Below are positions 12,051 to 23,276 of a DNA stretch of 64,000 bases, piece by piece. Source of the DNA: Schistocerca nitens (taxonomy: Eukaryota > Arthropoda > Insecta > Orthoptera > Acrididae). The number at the start of each line of letters is the position of its first letter. Within the stretch, counting starts at the first letter, position 1. Location of the stretch: positions 358,093,234 to 358,157,233 of the forward strand of contig NC_064622.1 of the NCBI RefSeq assembly GCF_023898315.1. Reading direction: 5' to 3'. Position numbers and translations under genes: made by a program. The notes under the pieces were generated by a model that was given only the letters and a program-made list of their open reading frames with translations, had not been told where the DNA came from and did not search any database.

Positions 12051-14110
12051 CAGGCGCATCAAGGACGATTCCCTGCAGCGTTACTACGGAGGTATTGCAG
12101 TAAACCGACATGAACGGTAGGGTGGACTATTTGAACTAGACACTACTGAAGGATCTTTTAGAACTTGTTTGATAGGGAGGACGCTGCTTTTGTAGCGTTT
12201 ACGTTGTACTGCACTGACCAGTGTGTTAGAATAAGTAGTCCATGACCAGCTAACAAACGACCTAACTGCAAACAATCTATCATAGGAATACCAGGTTTCT
12301 GTAAATATCGCCGCAGAACTTCTGCCTTAATAAAGGTGACAGATGACCTGAAACGTGTCATGGGTATACAAGAGGTGACTGTCACGTGTTTCCTAGATTT
12401 CAGCAAAGCCTTTGGCACTGTGATTTCGACATTTTGCTTGTCAAACTTAGCAGCCTAAATTTCTCGCCAATTGCAGTGCAATGGTCTCGCTCATACCTGA
12501 CGTCTCGCTAGCAGTGCATCGTGTCTGGTGTCGTAAAATTACAATGCAGACAGGGAGAATCAGGTGCCCCCAGGGATCGATATTAGGTCCTATACTCTTT
12601 CCGTTGTACGTAAATGGTGTGTCATCAGTCTTGTCCTGATGCAAATACCGCATGTACGCTGATGACCTCCAGTTCTATCTAATTGCAAAACGTAAACCTG
12701 AAGACAGCTATTGAGATCTCAATGCCGTCCTGTGTGCACTATGAAAATGGGTCCAGGATATAGGGTTAAAGCTCAACGCATCCAAAACACAAGCGGTGTT
12801 GACTGGTCACTGTAAGCCTATTAGCCCGAAATATATGGAATCCCTACCATCTTTAGTCCTAAATGGGACAAATATCAACTACACTGCTTCAGCAAAGAGT
12901 TTAGGAGTAATAACAGATGGACAGCACGTGATTGCAATGTGCAAAAGGCATCAGCATCTCTTGAGGTCCTACAAACATATAAAAAGCTGTCCCCTTCTGA
13001 GGTGCAAAAGAAACTTTTACAAATACTAATACTTCCAGTTACTGATTACAATGATGCTATCCTGCAACGTTGATGCTGACTGGAATACGCTCTTTCAAAT
13101 TCTGAAGGTGGCATTCTGAAGAAGAGAAATTTGTTAACATCGAGTATAGATTTAAGTTTCAGGAAGTCATTTCTGAAAGTATTTGTATGGAGTGTAGCCA
13201 TGTATGGAAGTGAAACATGGACGATAAATAGTTTGGTCAAGAAGAGAATAGAAGCTTTTGAAATGTGGTGCTACAGAAGAATGCTGAAGATTAGATGGGT
13301 AGATCACATAACTAATGAGGAAGTATTGAATAGGATTGGGGAGAAGAGAAGTTTGTGGCACAACTTGACTAGAAGAAAGGATCGGTTGGTAGGACATGTG
13401 TTGAGGCATCAAGGGATCACCTATTTAGTATTGGAGGGCAGCGTGGAGGGTAAAAATCGTAGAGGGAGACCAAGAGATGAATACACTAAGCAGATTCAGA
13501 AGGATGTAGGTTGCAGTAGGTACTGGGAGATGAAGAAGCTTGCACAGGATAGAGTAGCATGGAGAGCTGCATCAAACCAGTCTCAGGACTGAAGACCACA
13601 ACAACAACAACAACATCCTGCAACGCCCTTTTCAGGAACGCTCACGACACTTGGAACTGGTTATAAATGCCTGTGTTCGTTATATCTGTAATGTTCAGTT
13701 CTTTGATCACATTTCACCAATATATGCACAGCTATCATGGCTGCGTGAAAACAACCCTGTGTCTACTGTCTTATCAACGAACATTGTCCCTCATATCTTT
13801 CCTTGACATTAACGCTCTTTTCGAACAACATAACAGAACACCCATTCCAATCAGATCAAAATGCTTTCTGTCCCACTACATTGTTCAGCCACTTTCTCGA
13901 ATACCATTTCAGTATCAGGAATCCGACTCTGGTATAAATTCCCGGATTAGAGCCTTTTTCGAATTTACAAATGATATACGCGTAAGTTTGCCTTTCCCCA
14001 TTCCATCGTCCAACGAGGGAAGCATGCAGTCAATGTGTCACCGATTTTGCCCATCTTGTTACAGCTGTAGTACTAACTTATATCTAACAAATGATGCTCT
14101 AGTTCGATGC
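12051..14110 (+). mobile_element. CR1-like LINE, split by an RTE insertion
   Basis: The + strand reads VTCFLDFSKAFGTV at about 12382, the RT motif with the catalytic Asp in FLDF. GAPRDRY corresponds to the GVPQGSILGP motif near 12560, and CMYADDLQFYLIAKRKPED near 12651 is the YADD box. After the insert at 13070-13614 it continues with ISPIYAQLSWLRENN near 13718. Stops and frameshifts are frequent. The 5' end is not defined. Confidence 0.75.
13070..13614 (+). mobile_element. RTE-like LINE, short internally deleted 3' copy
   Basis: An 11-bp duplication (ATCCTGCAACG) at 13059-13069 and 13615-13625 marks this insertion. The first about 45 bases match the RT region of the longer RTE copies, then the sequence jumps to the C-terminal coding part at about 13115. 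The 153-codon open frame (13131-13592) encodes MYGSETWTINSLVKKRIEAF and FEMWCYRRMLKIRW, the conserved C-terminal block of this RTE family. It ends in an ACAACAACAACA 3' tail. It cannot move itself. Confidence 0.9.
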
Positions 14111-14600
14111 ACTTAGCATACACACATACAAATGCACTAACATTTTTTATGAGAAAATAGTACTCATTTTGTTTTCTTCTGTCCATAGCACTTTTCTTTA
14201 GAACCTAATTTGAAATGGCTCTTTTAAATATGGTATGTCCAGTATTTATTCTTCTTATTTTCAGCGAAAATAAACGCATATAGACCCTCAACTAATATTG
14301 GTACTAATACATAATATATTCACGAATATATATATATACTTTATTGTTATTATTATTATTAGTATCTTTTTACTATGCTGAGACATAAATTTATAATCAA
14401 TTAAAGCGTATAATAACTTCGAAAATGTTAAAAACAGGTCTCTTTATGTAAAAAGAGGGAGTAGGTCTAAAGGAAGCAACAAACTAAATAAATAAATAAA
14501 TCACTGCAGCGGATCATGTTTCTTCTGAACGGAACATTAATAATAGTACCTAATAATAATAATAATAATATCTTATTATCTTAATAATCATCATGCACAG
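14111..14600. other. AT-rich stretch with (AAT)n tract
   Basis: This is very AT-rich, with TAATAATAATAATAATAATA-type repeats near 14550 and ATATATATATATAC near 14328. No gene is seen. Confidence 0.6.
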
Positions 14601-16400
14601 CTAAATTCAATTGAAGAAGACTTTAGAAACCACAAAACACAAGACTTTTCCAAACGTTTGCAAACCAAATCAAAGAATACACTCCACGAAACCTCTGTTT
14701 CAGGAAACAAAATGTAAAACTGACATTAATTAACAAAGAAGATTGTCAGGAATCAAGAACTAACCAAATATTTCTCACAACTTCTAAATTGCTCACAACC
14801 AAGTACGAAATTCACCAGAACACACGAATGAAAGTTCACTACCGCCAGCTCAAAAAGAAATCTATAGTCACGCTAAACAGCTCAAAAATAATAAGTTATC
14901 GGAAGAAGATGGAATTGTAGCTGAGCTACTGAAGAACCTTGGTCCAAATTCCTTAAAACAGATCACTCAAATCATCCAAGAAATTTGACAGACAGAAAAT
15001 ATTCCAGAAGATTGGAAAAGTACACTAATTAATGATTTGCAAAAAAGGGAGAGAGATTAGATGTAAACAACTACAGAAGAATTTTACTTTGGCCGGTCAC
15101 TTACAAAATTTTATCTGTGTATCTCCTACAGAGATAAATTAGAACATACAATTCCAGATTACCAAGCAGGCGTTCCACCTCTTAAATCGTACCCGGATCT
15201 TATCTTTAATCTTCAAACTGTTTTAAAAATTAAAGCAATCAGGTCGAAACCAATAGTCTGCACATTTGTTGATTTTAACAAAGCTTACGATTATATAGGC
15301 AGACAATCTCTATGCAGTACTCTAGACACTACTCGGACTAGACACGAAAACCCGAAAACTGATCGAACAAACACCGACAGAAAACAAATCAAAAATTAAA
15401 TTCATAGATGAAATATCGGAACCGTTCTTAGTTAAAAAGGCAAAGACATGAGATCTCGCTACTATTTTTCAATTTCGTTTTAGACAAAGTAATGAAAGAA
15501 TGAGAAATTGAACTAAGAAAACAAAACTTTTGGAAGCTATTCGAACTAGGAAGAAGTCAAGGAAAACTGGACGTTCCATATATAGCGTTTCCTGATGACT
15601 TGGCTATTCTAACAGACAGTGAAGTGGCAGCAGTAAAACAAATCGAGACCCTCAAAGAAATGCAGAGAAGGTTGGCCTGTAAATCTCCTTTGAGAATATT
15701 GAATTCATCTGATCCAAATTAGATATTCCGTACCTTAAAAAAATTATTGTGAAACCGACCAAATTGTGGTGAAATCAACAGAGTCAAATACTCGGTAAAT
15801 TATTGAACTAACAGAACATGAAAAAATAGCACAAGAAACAGATTGCAGAAAATCAAGAAAGCGTCCAGACATGTTCAAAATTTGTATAACAAAAAATGCC
15901 TGTCAATAAGATCTAAACTCAGACACTACAACACAGTAATCAAACAGTCACATATGCAAGTGAAACACTCGATTTAAATCGAAAATTTGAGTTGCAAGAA
16001 ATTAAGAAAGCAGAGAGACAGATTATTACAAAACTTCTGGGACCACGACACACACAAGATGGATACAGACTGCAAACCATCGAGGCAACAGAAAAAGCAT
16101 CACACATCGAAATTGACGTCAGAAAGAGACGAACGAAGTTCTATGGACGCCTAGACAGATTACCTGGAAACAGACTAGGTAAACGTCTATTAGTTTATGT
16201 GACATCATTTAAAGCATCAATACCCTGGATAACTGAACTTAAGATGGATCAGATAAGAGCAAACACACACATCAGATAGGGATGCATTCAAAAGCAAAAT
16301 TGAGAAGTGAAAGTTTACTCCAGAGACGGAATCAAAATACCGACCAAGAAAATAGCGATAAATGCAGTTTAGTTAGAAAGGCCATGAATGATCGGTACAG
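14600..16400 (+). pseudogene. Non-LTR retrotransposon RT, heavily mutated
   Basis: Decayed coding sequence runs on the + strand. LPPAQKEIYS-type linker is followed by LKNLGPNSLKQITQIIQEI at about 14930. IVCTFVDFNKAYDYIGRQSL at about 15258 is the RT core with the catalytic Asp. IAFPDDLAILTDSEVAAVKQ at about 15585 is the F-A-D-D box with A changed to P. ELQEIKKAERQIITKLLGPR at about 15991 is the C-terminal block. There are many stops and frameshifts. The endonuclease domain is not recognised. It is a different LINE family from both the CR1-like and RTE copies nearby. Confidence 0.78.
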
Positions 16401-16689
16401 CTGAATAACTGAAAATAAAGTGTTAATGATACACAACGCGAAAGACAAACTACCAAAGTTGTTTCGAACGTGGTGCCGCCAAGTTAGTTTGGAAAACCGC
16501 TGATAGGGGCGCCACCGACCCTAGCTGTTGACGATGGCTGTGAACTAGGCAGGGACAGCATTCTGTGTGCTAGAGTTCGTCCACTACCAGTCGGTAGTAA
16601 TTGTGCTAAGAACTGCTCTTGGTAATTTTTGCAAGACACCACTAGTTCATAAGGGCATAGTGATGTGGCACAAGACATGAGGAGAATGA

Positions 16690-17470
16690 TAGATGATAGT
16701 TTGTGTGGTGCAAAATGTTCGGAGCGACGGGGTGCGAAGAGCAAGCAGTGGACCATATGAGAAATGTAAAGTTGCGATATCCTACAAAGTCTACCTATCG
16801 AGCTATACAGACTGAATTTCCCTCAGTCAATAGCGTGGTGGATTCTTCGTATACAATTAAGAGAGGAGCCGTTAAAAATTGCAGCTCCTGCAAGCCCTAA
16901 AGATGACGACAAATTGCACCTTTTCCAGTTCCGCATTGATATGGAGAACCATCTTGAAAATGACGACTTCGCAAGTAAATTAATCTTCGATGTTGTAGCC
17001 ACTCTTCATCTTTTCAGGAAAAGTCATCCCATCCAATACATGCGAGGGGGGCGGGAGAAGAGGGGAGAAATGAGGGGAGGGCCGGGAAAGATATACAACT
17101 CTCGAACATGTTCGGGATTCCTACAAAGTTAAGGTGTTTTTTGTCGCATCTAACAAGACAAACTTTAGATCCATTTGATCCGCTGACAGAACTTTCAGTG
17201 CTATCTTCTACCTCGAGATGTGCAGTTTTGGCTCCAGCTGCAACTTGAAACTGACAGCAAGTTTTTATTTTTCAACAAGATGGCAACTCTGCAGATTTTC
17301 ATAACTGTGTACCAGATTACCTGAATGAGACGTTGCTACATCGCTGGATAGAACACGTTGCGGTCACTGACTTGGCGCTACTCAGCTGGCCTTCGGGAGC
17401 ACCAGACTTGAAGCCTTGTGATGTGTTTTTGTGAAGTTACATCAAGGATACCGTTGACGCTCCACCTCCA
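16690..17470 (+). pseudogene. Mariner-like transposase remnant
   Basis: The + strand frames give RIDMENHLENDDFASKLIFD at about 16927. QQDGNSADFHNCVPDYLNET at about 17270 contains the second-Asp region (QQDG-PPHF in relatives), followed by LLHRWIEHVAVTDLALLSWP. Near 17385 comes GAPDLKPCDVFL (SPDLxPxDFFLWG in relatives). Frames change repeatedly and no terminal repeats are found. Confidence 0.72.
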
Positions 17471-17721
17471 CCTCCACCGCAGAGTCTCGAAGACTCTTCA
17501 CTTCACCGGAGCAGCTGTTCTGACCATCACTTCTGATATGCTGTCTTGGGGATGTTCAGAACAGAGCTACCGACTAGATGAGTGCCGTGTGAGGAAATTG
17601 TGGACACTCAGAACATTTATAAACATTGTAAAGAATAACTTCTACAGTCCGTCTTTGACATACTGTATCATTTGTTACATTGTTCTTGGCTACTTATAGG
17701 TACTGATTTTTTAAGTGATTC

Positions 17722-17950
17722 ATTTCCAATGGCGCTGGTCGCCTCCTTAGCTAAGGAGACAGCGCTTCTGACTCCCACGCTGCAGGCGCAGGTTCGATTT
17801 CCGACCGTGTCGGAGATTTTCTCCGCTCGGGAACTGTGTGCTGTGTTGTCCTTATCTTCATTTCATCGTCACCGACTTGGAAATCGCCCAATGTGGCGTT
17901 AACTGAAAAGACTCGGCGGCCGAACTTCCCCAGCCACAACTCCCAGCCAT
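17722..17950 (+). mobile_element. tRNA-derived SINE, family H
   Basis: The head includes CTGACTCCCACGCTGCAGG and the B box GGTTCGATTTCCGACCG. The body GAGATTTTCTCCGCTCGGG is followed by TTCATTTCATCGTCACCGAC and CGGCGGCCGAACTTCCCC. The body and tail resemble family B with its TCATC tail, but the head differs. Confidence 0.75.
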
Positions 17951-18059
17951 CAATGCCATACAATCATTTAATTTTTACCTAATTACCCTATAAATGATCA
18001 TATCACCACAATTGTCGCTCTGGTATTCCTCGCTATGAATATATGACAATGGCTATCAT

Positions 18060-18700
18060 TATTATTATCGTTCCTTTCAGAGAAGAACATGATTCTTTGT
18101 GCGAATAAAAGAGTTTGGTGGGAGATTGTGGGGGAGGAGGGGAGGGGGGGGGGGGAATAACGTGATTCGAATGTCTCCCAATCTACTGCCCTAGCCAGTT
18201 GCTCTCACGCCGCTGCTCGACGACAGGAACTGTTCCTGGACGTCGGTATCTCGAAAACGCTTGAGAAGGGCGTCCTACGGGAGCAGCATTTGTAACAGAT
18301 AATTATGTACTACAGTCGTGGGAAAGACGAGGAGAAATGGTGAGCCGGGGCCTAAGTGATAGGTTCAATATTGATTCGCATGTTTCTTCACTTCTGCGAA
18401 CCACTCTGACCACTCGTCTGAAAAAAAAATTCCCTTTTCTCATACACAACAGCTTGCAAACAACAGACACAGATAAACCGGTAGGCTACATCTTTCTAGG
18501 TTTATGAAAGGTCTTTCACGCTGTACCACACTGCCAACTACTGACCAACATACCGCCACATGGAGTAACTTCACAATTATGTGATCGAGGAACACACAGT
18601 GGTGTGCAAAACTTAAGGGTCATACATAGAAAGACATGTTAAAGTGCAGTACAGAAGATAACCGAAGGAAATACGAAAGGAGACGAACAGAAATCATACA
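18060..18700. other. No recognisable gene
   Basis: The stretch holds a G-rich tract (GGAGGGGGGGGGGGGAAT near 18140) and otherwise ordinary sequence. Confidence 0.5.
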
Positions 18701-20068
18701 CTACTGGCCATTAAAATTGCTACACCAAGAAGAAATGCAGATGATAAACGGGCGTTTATTGGAGAAACATGTTATACTAGAACTGACATGTGATTACGAT
18801 TTCACGTAATTTGGGGGCATAGATCCTGAGAAATCAGTACCCAGAACAATCACCTCTGGCTGTAATAACGGCCTTGATACGCTTGGGCATTGAGTCAAAC
18901 AGAGCTTGGATGGCGTGTATAGGTACAGCTGCCCATGCTGCCCCAACACGATATCACAGTTCATCAAGAGTAGTGACTGGCGTATTGTGACGAGCCAGTT
19001 GCTCGGCCACCATTGACCAGACGTTTTCAATTGGTGAGAGACCTGGAGAATGTGCTGGCCATGGCAGCAGTCGAACAGTTTCTCTATCCAGAAAGGCCCG
19101 TACAGGAACTGCGACATGCGGTCGTGCATTATCCTGCTGAAATGTAGGGTTTCGCAGGGATCGAATGAAGGGTAGAGTCACGGGTCGTAATCCATCTGAA
19201 ATGTAACGTCCACTGTTCAGAGTGCCATCAATGCGAACAAGAGGTGACCGAGACGTGTAACCAATGGCACCTTATACCATCACGCCGGGTGATACGCCAG
19301 TATGGCGATGACGAATATACGCCAAACACGGATGAGACCATCATGATGCTGTAAACAGAACATGGATTCATCCGAAAAAATGACGTTTTGCCATTCGTGC
19401 ACCCAGGTTCGTCGTTGAGTACACCATCGCAGGCGCTCCTGTCTGTGATGCAGCGTCAAGGGTAACCGCAGCCATGGTCTCCGAGCTGATAGTCCATGCT
19501 GCTGCAAACGTCGTCGAACTGTTCGTGCAGATGGTTGTTGTCTTGTAAACGTCCCCATTTGTTGACTCAGGGATCGAGACGTGGCGGCACGATCCGTTAC
19601 AGCCATGCGGATAAGATGCCTGTCATCTCGACTGCTAATGATACGAGGCCGTTGGGATCCAGCGCGGCGTTCCGTATTACCCTCCTGAACCCACCGATTC
19701 CATATCCTGCTAACAGTCATAGGATCTCGACCAACGCGAGCAGCAATGTCGCGATACGATAAACCGCAATCGCGATAGGCTACAATCCGACCTTTATCAA
19801 AGTCGGAAACGTGATGGTACGCGTTTCTCCTCCTTACACGATGCATCACAACAATGTTTCACCATTCAACGCCGGTCAACTGCTGTTTGTGTATAAGAAA
19901 TCGGTTGGAAACTTTCCTCATGTCAGCACGTTGTAGGTATCGCCACCGGCGCCAACCTTGTGTGCTCTGAACGGCTAATTATTTGCATATCACAGCCTGT
20001 CGGTTAAATTTAGCGTCTGTAGCACTTCATGTTCGTAGTGTAGCAGTTTTAACGGCCAATAGTGTACT
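18701..20068 (-). mobile_element. Tc1-like transposon, nearly complete
   Basis: Inverted termini of about 27 bp (CACTACTGGCCATTAAAATT at the left, CACTATTGGCCGTTAAAACT read from the right) bound a single transposase gene on the minus strand. Length (about 1.37 kb) is close to that of complete Tc1-like elements. It is the best preserved DNA transposon here. Confidence 0.9.
18780..19849 (-). pseudogene. Tc1-like DD34E transposase, lightly damaged
   Basis: The first 189 codons are open (19849-19280). They hold an HTH of paired type (VSDFDKGRIVAYRDCGLSYR, then DIAARVGRDPMTVSRIWNRW) and an AT-hook-like GSQRPR. The first catalytic Asp lies in NVIFSDESMF. Downstream, in another frame, are QQDNARPHVAV and LSPIENVWSMV. 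Exactly 34 residues separate that Asp from the Glu, which defines DD34E. Damage visible: a frameshift near 19290-19310, a TAA where the Trp of GVMVWGAI is expected, and a TGA after TLDEL. The enzyme would cut and paste the element if intact. Confidence 0.9.
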
Positions 20069-20110
20069 TTTATTCAAAGACAACAATTGCTTATATGTCA
20101 CCGGAATTTA

Positions 20111-20306
20111 TGGTTCAAATGGCTCTGCGCACAATGGGACTTAACATCTAAGGTCATCAGTCCCCTAGAACTTAGAACTACTTAAACCTAACTAACCTAA
20201 GGACATCACACACATCCATGCCAGAGGCAGGATTCGAACGTGCGACTGTAGCAGGCGGAGGGTTCCGGACTGAAGCGCCTAGAACCGCTCGGCCACCGCG
20301 GCCGGC
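20111..20306 (-). mobile_element. SINE-A copy
   Basis: Full-length minus-strand copy from the GCCGGCCGCGGTGGCC head to the GAACCAT tail. A 10-bp duplication (CCGGAATTTA) at 20101-20110 and 20307-20316 marks the insertion. Confidence 0.93.
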
Positions 20307-20316
20307 CCGGAATTTA

Positions 20317-20601
20317 AGACGGCCTCCTGGACTTAATAGTGTGTGTAAGCACCATAGACAGCAGTGCATGCTCCGCAACGTGCTCGCTTGCTGCCCACAA
20401 GGCCAGTAAGGTGTTCTTGTGGTATGGCGTTCCATTCCTCCACGAGCACGGTTGAGAATCGCTGGATGGTCATTGGAGCATGTGGAAATGCTGCAATATG
20501 CCACACCAACACATCACATACGCACTCGAAGGCATGTAAGTCGGGGGAACTGGCAGGGCAGTCCATTCGCTAAATATCCCCTCTCTCCAAGAGCTCCTAC
20601 A
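20317..20601 (-). pseudogene. Tc1-like transposase C-terminal remnant
   Basis: The minus-strand open frame 20566-20333 encodes MDCPASSPDLHAFECVCDVL and VEEWNAIPQEHLTGLVGSKR. These match the SPDLNPIEhxWDxL and VEEWnxIPQ blocks at the end of Tc1-like transposases. The catalytic Glu position (IEH) is changed (FEC). The rest of the element is not recognised with confidence. Confidence 0.7.
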
Positions 20602-20610
20602 CTACGCTTC

Positions 20611-20813
20611 CGCCGGCCGCGGTGGTCTAGCGGTTCAGGCGCTGCAGTCCGGAACCGCGGGACTGCTACGGTCGCAGGTTAGAATCCTGCCTCGGGCATG
20701 GGTGTGTGTGATGTCCTTAGGTTAGTTAGGTTTAAGTAGTTCTAAGTTCTAGGGGACTTATGACCTAAGATGTTGAGTCCCATAGTGCTCAGAGCCATTT
20801 GAACCATTTGAAG
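20611..20813 (+). mobile_element. SINE-A copy
   Basis: Plus-strand copy with the head GGCCGCGGTGGTCTAGCGG, B box at about 20677 (GGTTAGAATCC, one change from the usual form) and the full tail. A 9-bp duplication (CTACGCTTC) lies at 20602-20610 and 20814-20822. Confidence 0.92.
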
Positions 20814-21335
20814 CTACGCTTCATAAAGATGAAGTTGGGACCGAATGCATCCGTGAAAAGACGCACATGGGAAAGGAATGCCGTGACACAATAACAGTAC
20901 GCTTGTGCAACATTACTGGTCTCCACACCGCTAATACCCTGGCCAGCGAAACGATCATGTTAGAGGAGGTTCCTAGGTGCATTACAAGTCCCTACCTCTC
21001 GCCGTATGTGTGTCCGTCCAGAATCAGTACTAGTACTGAATCTGCTCTCTTCCAAGAATAGCACGCGGCTGCACTCACCGTTGGTCTGTCCCTACGCTCT
21101 TGGCGCCATCGCAACCGATGCCGTCGGTGTGCGGGCGTGACCGGGAAACTACCTATCAGACACCTGGCCGGAGTGGCCGAACGGTTCTAGGCGCTACAGT
21201 CTGGAACCGCGCGACCGCTACGGTCGCAGGTTCGAATCCTGCCTCGGGCATGGATGTGTGTGCTGTCCTTAGGTTAGTTAGGTTTAAGTAGTTCTACGAG
21301 GGTTACTCCAAAAGAAATGCACACTATTTTTTTAA

Positions 21336-21530
21336 ATGGTTCAAATGGCTCTGAGCACTATGCGACTTAACTTCTGAAGTCATCAGTCGCCTAGAACTTA
21401 GAACTAATTAAACCTAACTAACCTAAGGACATCACACACATCCATGCCCGAGGCAGGATTCGAACCTGCGACCGTAGCGGTCGCTCGGTTCCAGATTATC
21501 ACTGAGAACCGCACGGCCACTCCGGCCGGC
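21336..21530 (-). mobile_element. SINE-A copy inside the mariner left end
   Basis: Minus-strand SINE-A inserted in the T-rich end of the mariner terminal repeat. The flanks are T/A homopolymers, so the exact duplication cannot be set. Confidence 0.9.
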
Positions 21531-21599
21531 CAATTTTTTTTTTTAAATCCTTCTTTTATTCTACATGTTTGAAAGTTTAACAGTGTGTAGATACATCCT

Positions 21600-22795
21600 T
21601 TAGGAACAATATTTTCATTTCTCCACATAATTTCCATCCCTCTCAACTGCCTTACTCCATCTTGGAACCAGCGCCTGTATACCCGCACGGTAAAATTCTG
21701 GACCAACCTGTTGGAGCCACTGTTTGGCAGCGTGCACAAGGGAGTCATCATCTTCAAACCTTGTTCCATCAAGAGATTCTTTCAGTTTCCCAAAGAGATG
21801 ATAGTCACATGGAGCCAGGTCAGGACTGTAAGGCGGGTGTTTCAGTGTTGTCCATGCGAGTTTTGTGATCGCTTCCATGGTTTTTTTGGCTGACATGTGG
21901 TCGTGCATTGTCGTGCAACAGCAAAACATCCTGCTTTTGCCGATGTGGTCGAACACGACTCAGTCGAGCTTGAAGTTTCTTCAGTCTCGTCACATACGGA
22001 TCAGAAATGATGGTGGTTCTACTTGGTATGATGTCCACAAGCAAGAGTCCTTCGGAATCGAAACACACCGTAGCCATAACTTTTCCGTACGGATCAGAAA
22101 TGATGGTGGTTCTACTTGGTATGATGTCCACAAGCAAGAGTCCTTCGGAATCGAAACACACCGTAGCCATAACTTTTCCAGAAGAATTTTTTTTTCTTGG
22201 GTGAATTTGCATGATGCCACTCCATTGACTGCCTCTTCGTGCTCTTCGTTTCTGGTGAAAAATGATGGAGCCGTGTTTCATCACCTGTCACCATTGTTCC
22301 AACAAATTCATTTCCACCATTCTCGTACTGTTCCAAAAGTTCGCTGCATATCGTTTTTCTTGTTTCTTTGTGAGCCAATGTCAACATCCTGGGAAACCAT
22401 CTGGCACAAACCTTTCTTAACACCAACACTTTCAGTATTCTGCAAACACTTCCTTCCCCTATCCCAGTGTAGCGTGACAATTAGTTCACTGTGATGCATC
22501 TGTCAGCAGTCACCAATTCGTTAACTCTCTGCAGATTGTGTGGAGTGTGTGCAGTACGAGGCCTGCCGCTGCGAGGACAATCCTCAATACTGCCGTGCCC
22601 GCTTTCATCACGTAACCTGCTTGCCCATCCACTAACTATACTGCGATCGACAGCATCTCCATACTCCTTTTTCAACCTCTTATGGATGTTTCCCACTGTC
22701 TCGTTTTCACAGTACAGGAATGCTATGACAGCACGTTGCTTCTGACGAACATCAAGTCTAGCAGCCACCTTGAAGACATGCTGTGTTGGCGCCAC
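21600..22795 (-). pseudogene. Mariner transposase with 31-codon tandem duplication
   Basis: Starts MAPTQHVFKVAARLDVRQKQ. The paired HTH part includes HKRLKKEYGDAVDRSIVSGW and the linker CPRSGRPRTA. MVTGDETRLHHFSPETKSTK holds the first Asp and LLLHDNARPHVS the second. PPYSPDLAPCDYHLFGKLKE holds the third, giving the mariner DDD pattern. The ORF ends VERDGNYVEK. Frameshifts lie near 22490, 22200 and 21900. Positions 21995-22180 contain two tandem copies of a 93-bp unit that read KVMATVCFDSEGLLLVDIIP and onward twice, between the first and second catalytic Asp. Confidence 0.92.
21995..22180 (-). repeat. 93-bp tandem duplication within transposase
   Basis: Two direct copies (21995-22087, 22088-22180) are nearly identical and a multiple of three long. 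The duplication itself therefore does not break the frame. Confidence 0.93.
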
Positions 22796-23276
22796 TCACG
22801 GGAACAGGTTAAACTAAGTTTGGAAATAAGCAGGAAGGATGTATCTACACACTGTAAAACTTTCACACATGCAGAATGAAAAGTGTATTTTTAGAAAAAT
22901 AGTGTGCATTTCTTTTGGAGTAACCCTCGTAAGTTCTAGAGGACTGATGACCTCAGAAGTTAAGTCCCATAGTGCTCAGAGCCATTTTTACCTATTAGAC
23001 AAAGAGACCACACCCATGCAGTCGCAGCGCCACTGTTTGACGTGGGTTCCTTTCTGCACGTTGCACAATGTAGCGGTAATGTGCTGCTGTAGCTGAGCGT
23101 GGTCGACTATTTTCTCTCTCTCGTTCAGCAGCGCCTGTGGTTCCTAACGTTCACGTGCACTAGGAACAACGCTCTGAACAACAGCCAACTCGTGGACTAC
23201 AGTCGCCACGCTTCACTCTCCTTGCAGTTTCCCGATGATCCTTCCATGGATGTAGTCAACCAAATTTTGTCTCTAG

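Larger units (their letters stand above)
21297..22929 (-). mobile_element. Mariner transposon nested in SINE-A
   Basis: Long inverted termini begin CGAGGGTTACTCCAAAAGAA and extend about 36 bp, with TA on both sides (21295-21296 and 22930-22931). One transposase gene is on the minus strand. A second SINE-A sits inside the left end at about 21336-21530. Without that SINE the element is about 1.4 kb. Confidence 0.93.
21162..22988 (+). mobile_element. SINE-A copy split by a mariner
   Basis: The head and first half lie at 21162-21296. The remaining tail (AGTTCTAGAGGACTGATGACC onward) resumes at 22932-22988. The whole is flanked by a 12-bp duplication with one mismatch (TACCTATYAGAC) at 21150-21161 and 22989-23000. 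The mariner occupies the space between, with its TA duplication supplied by the SINE. Confidence 0.93.

Noticed and set aside
21865..22494. 209-codon plus-strand frame
   Set aside because: It is antisense to the mariner transposase, whose catalytic motifs are on the minus strand.
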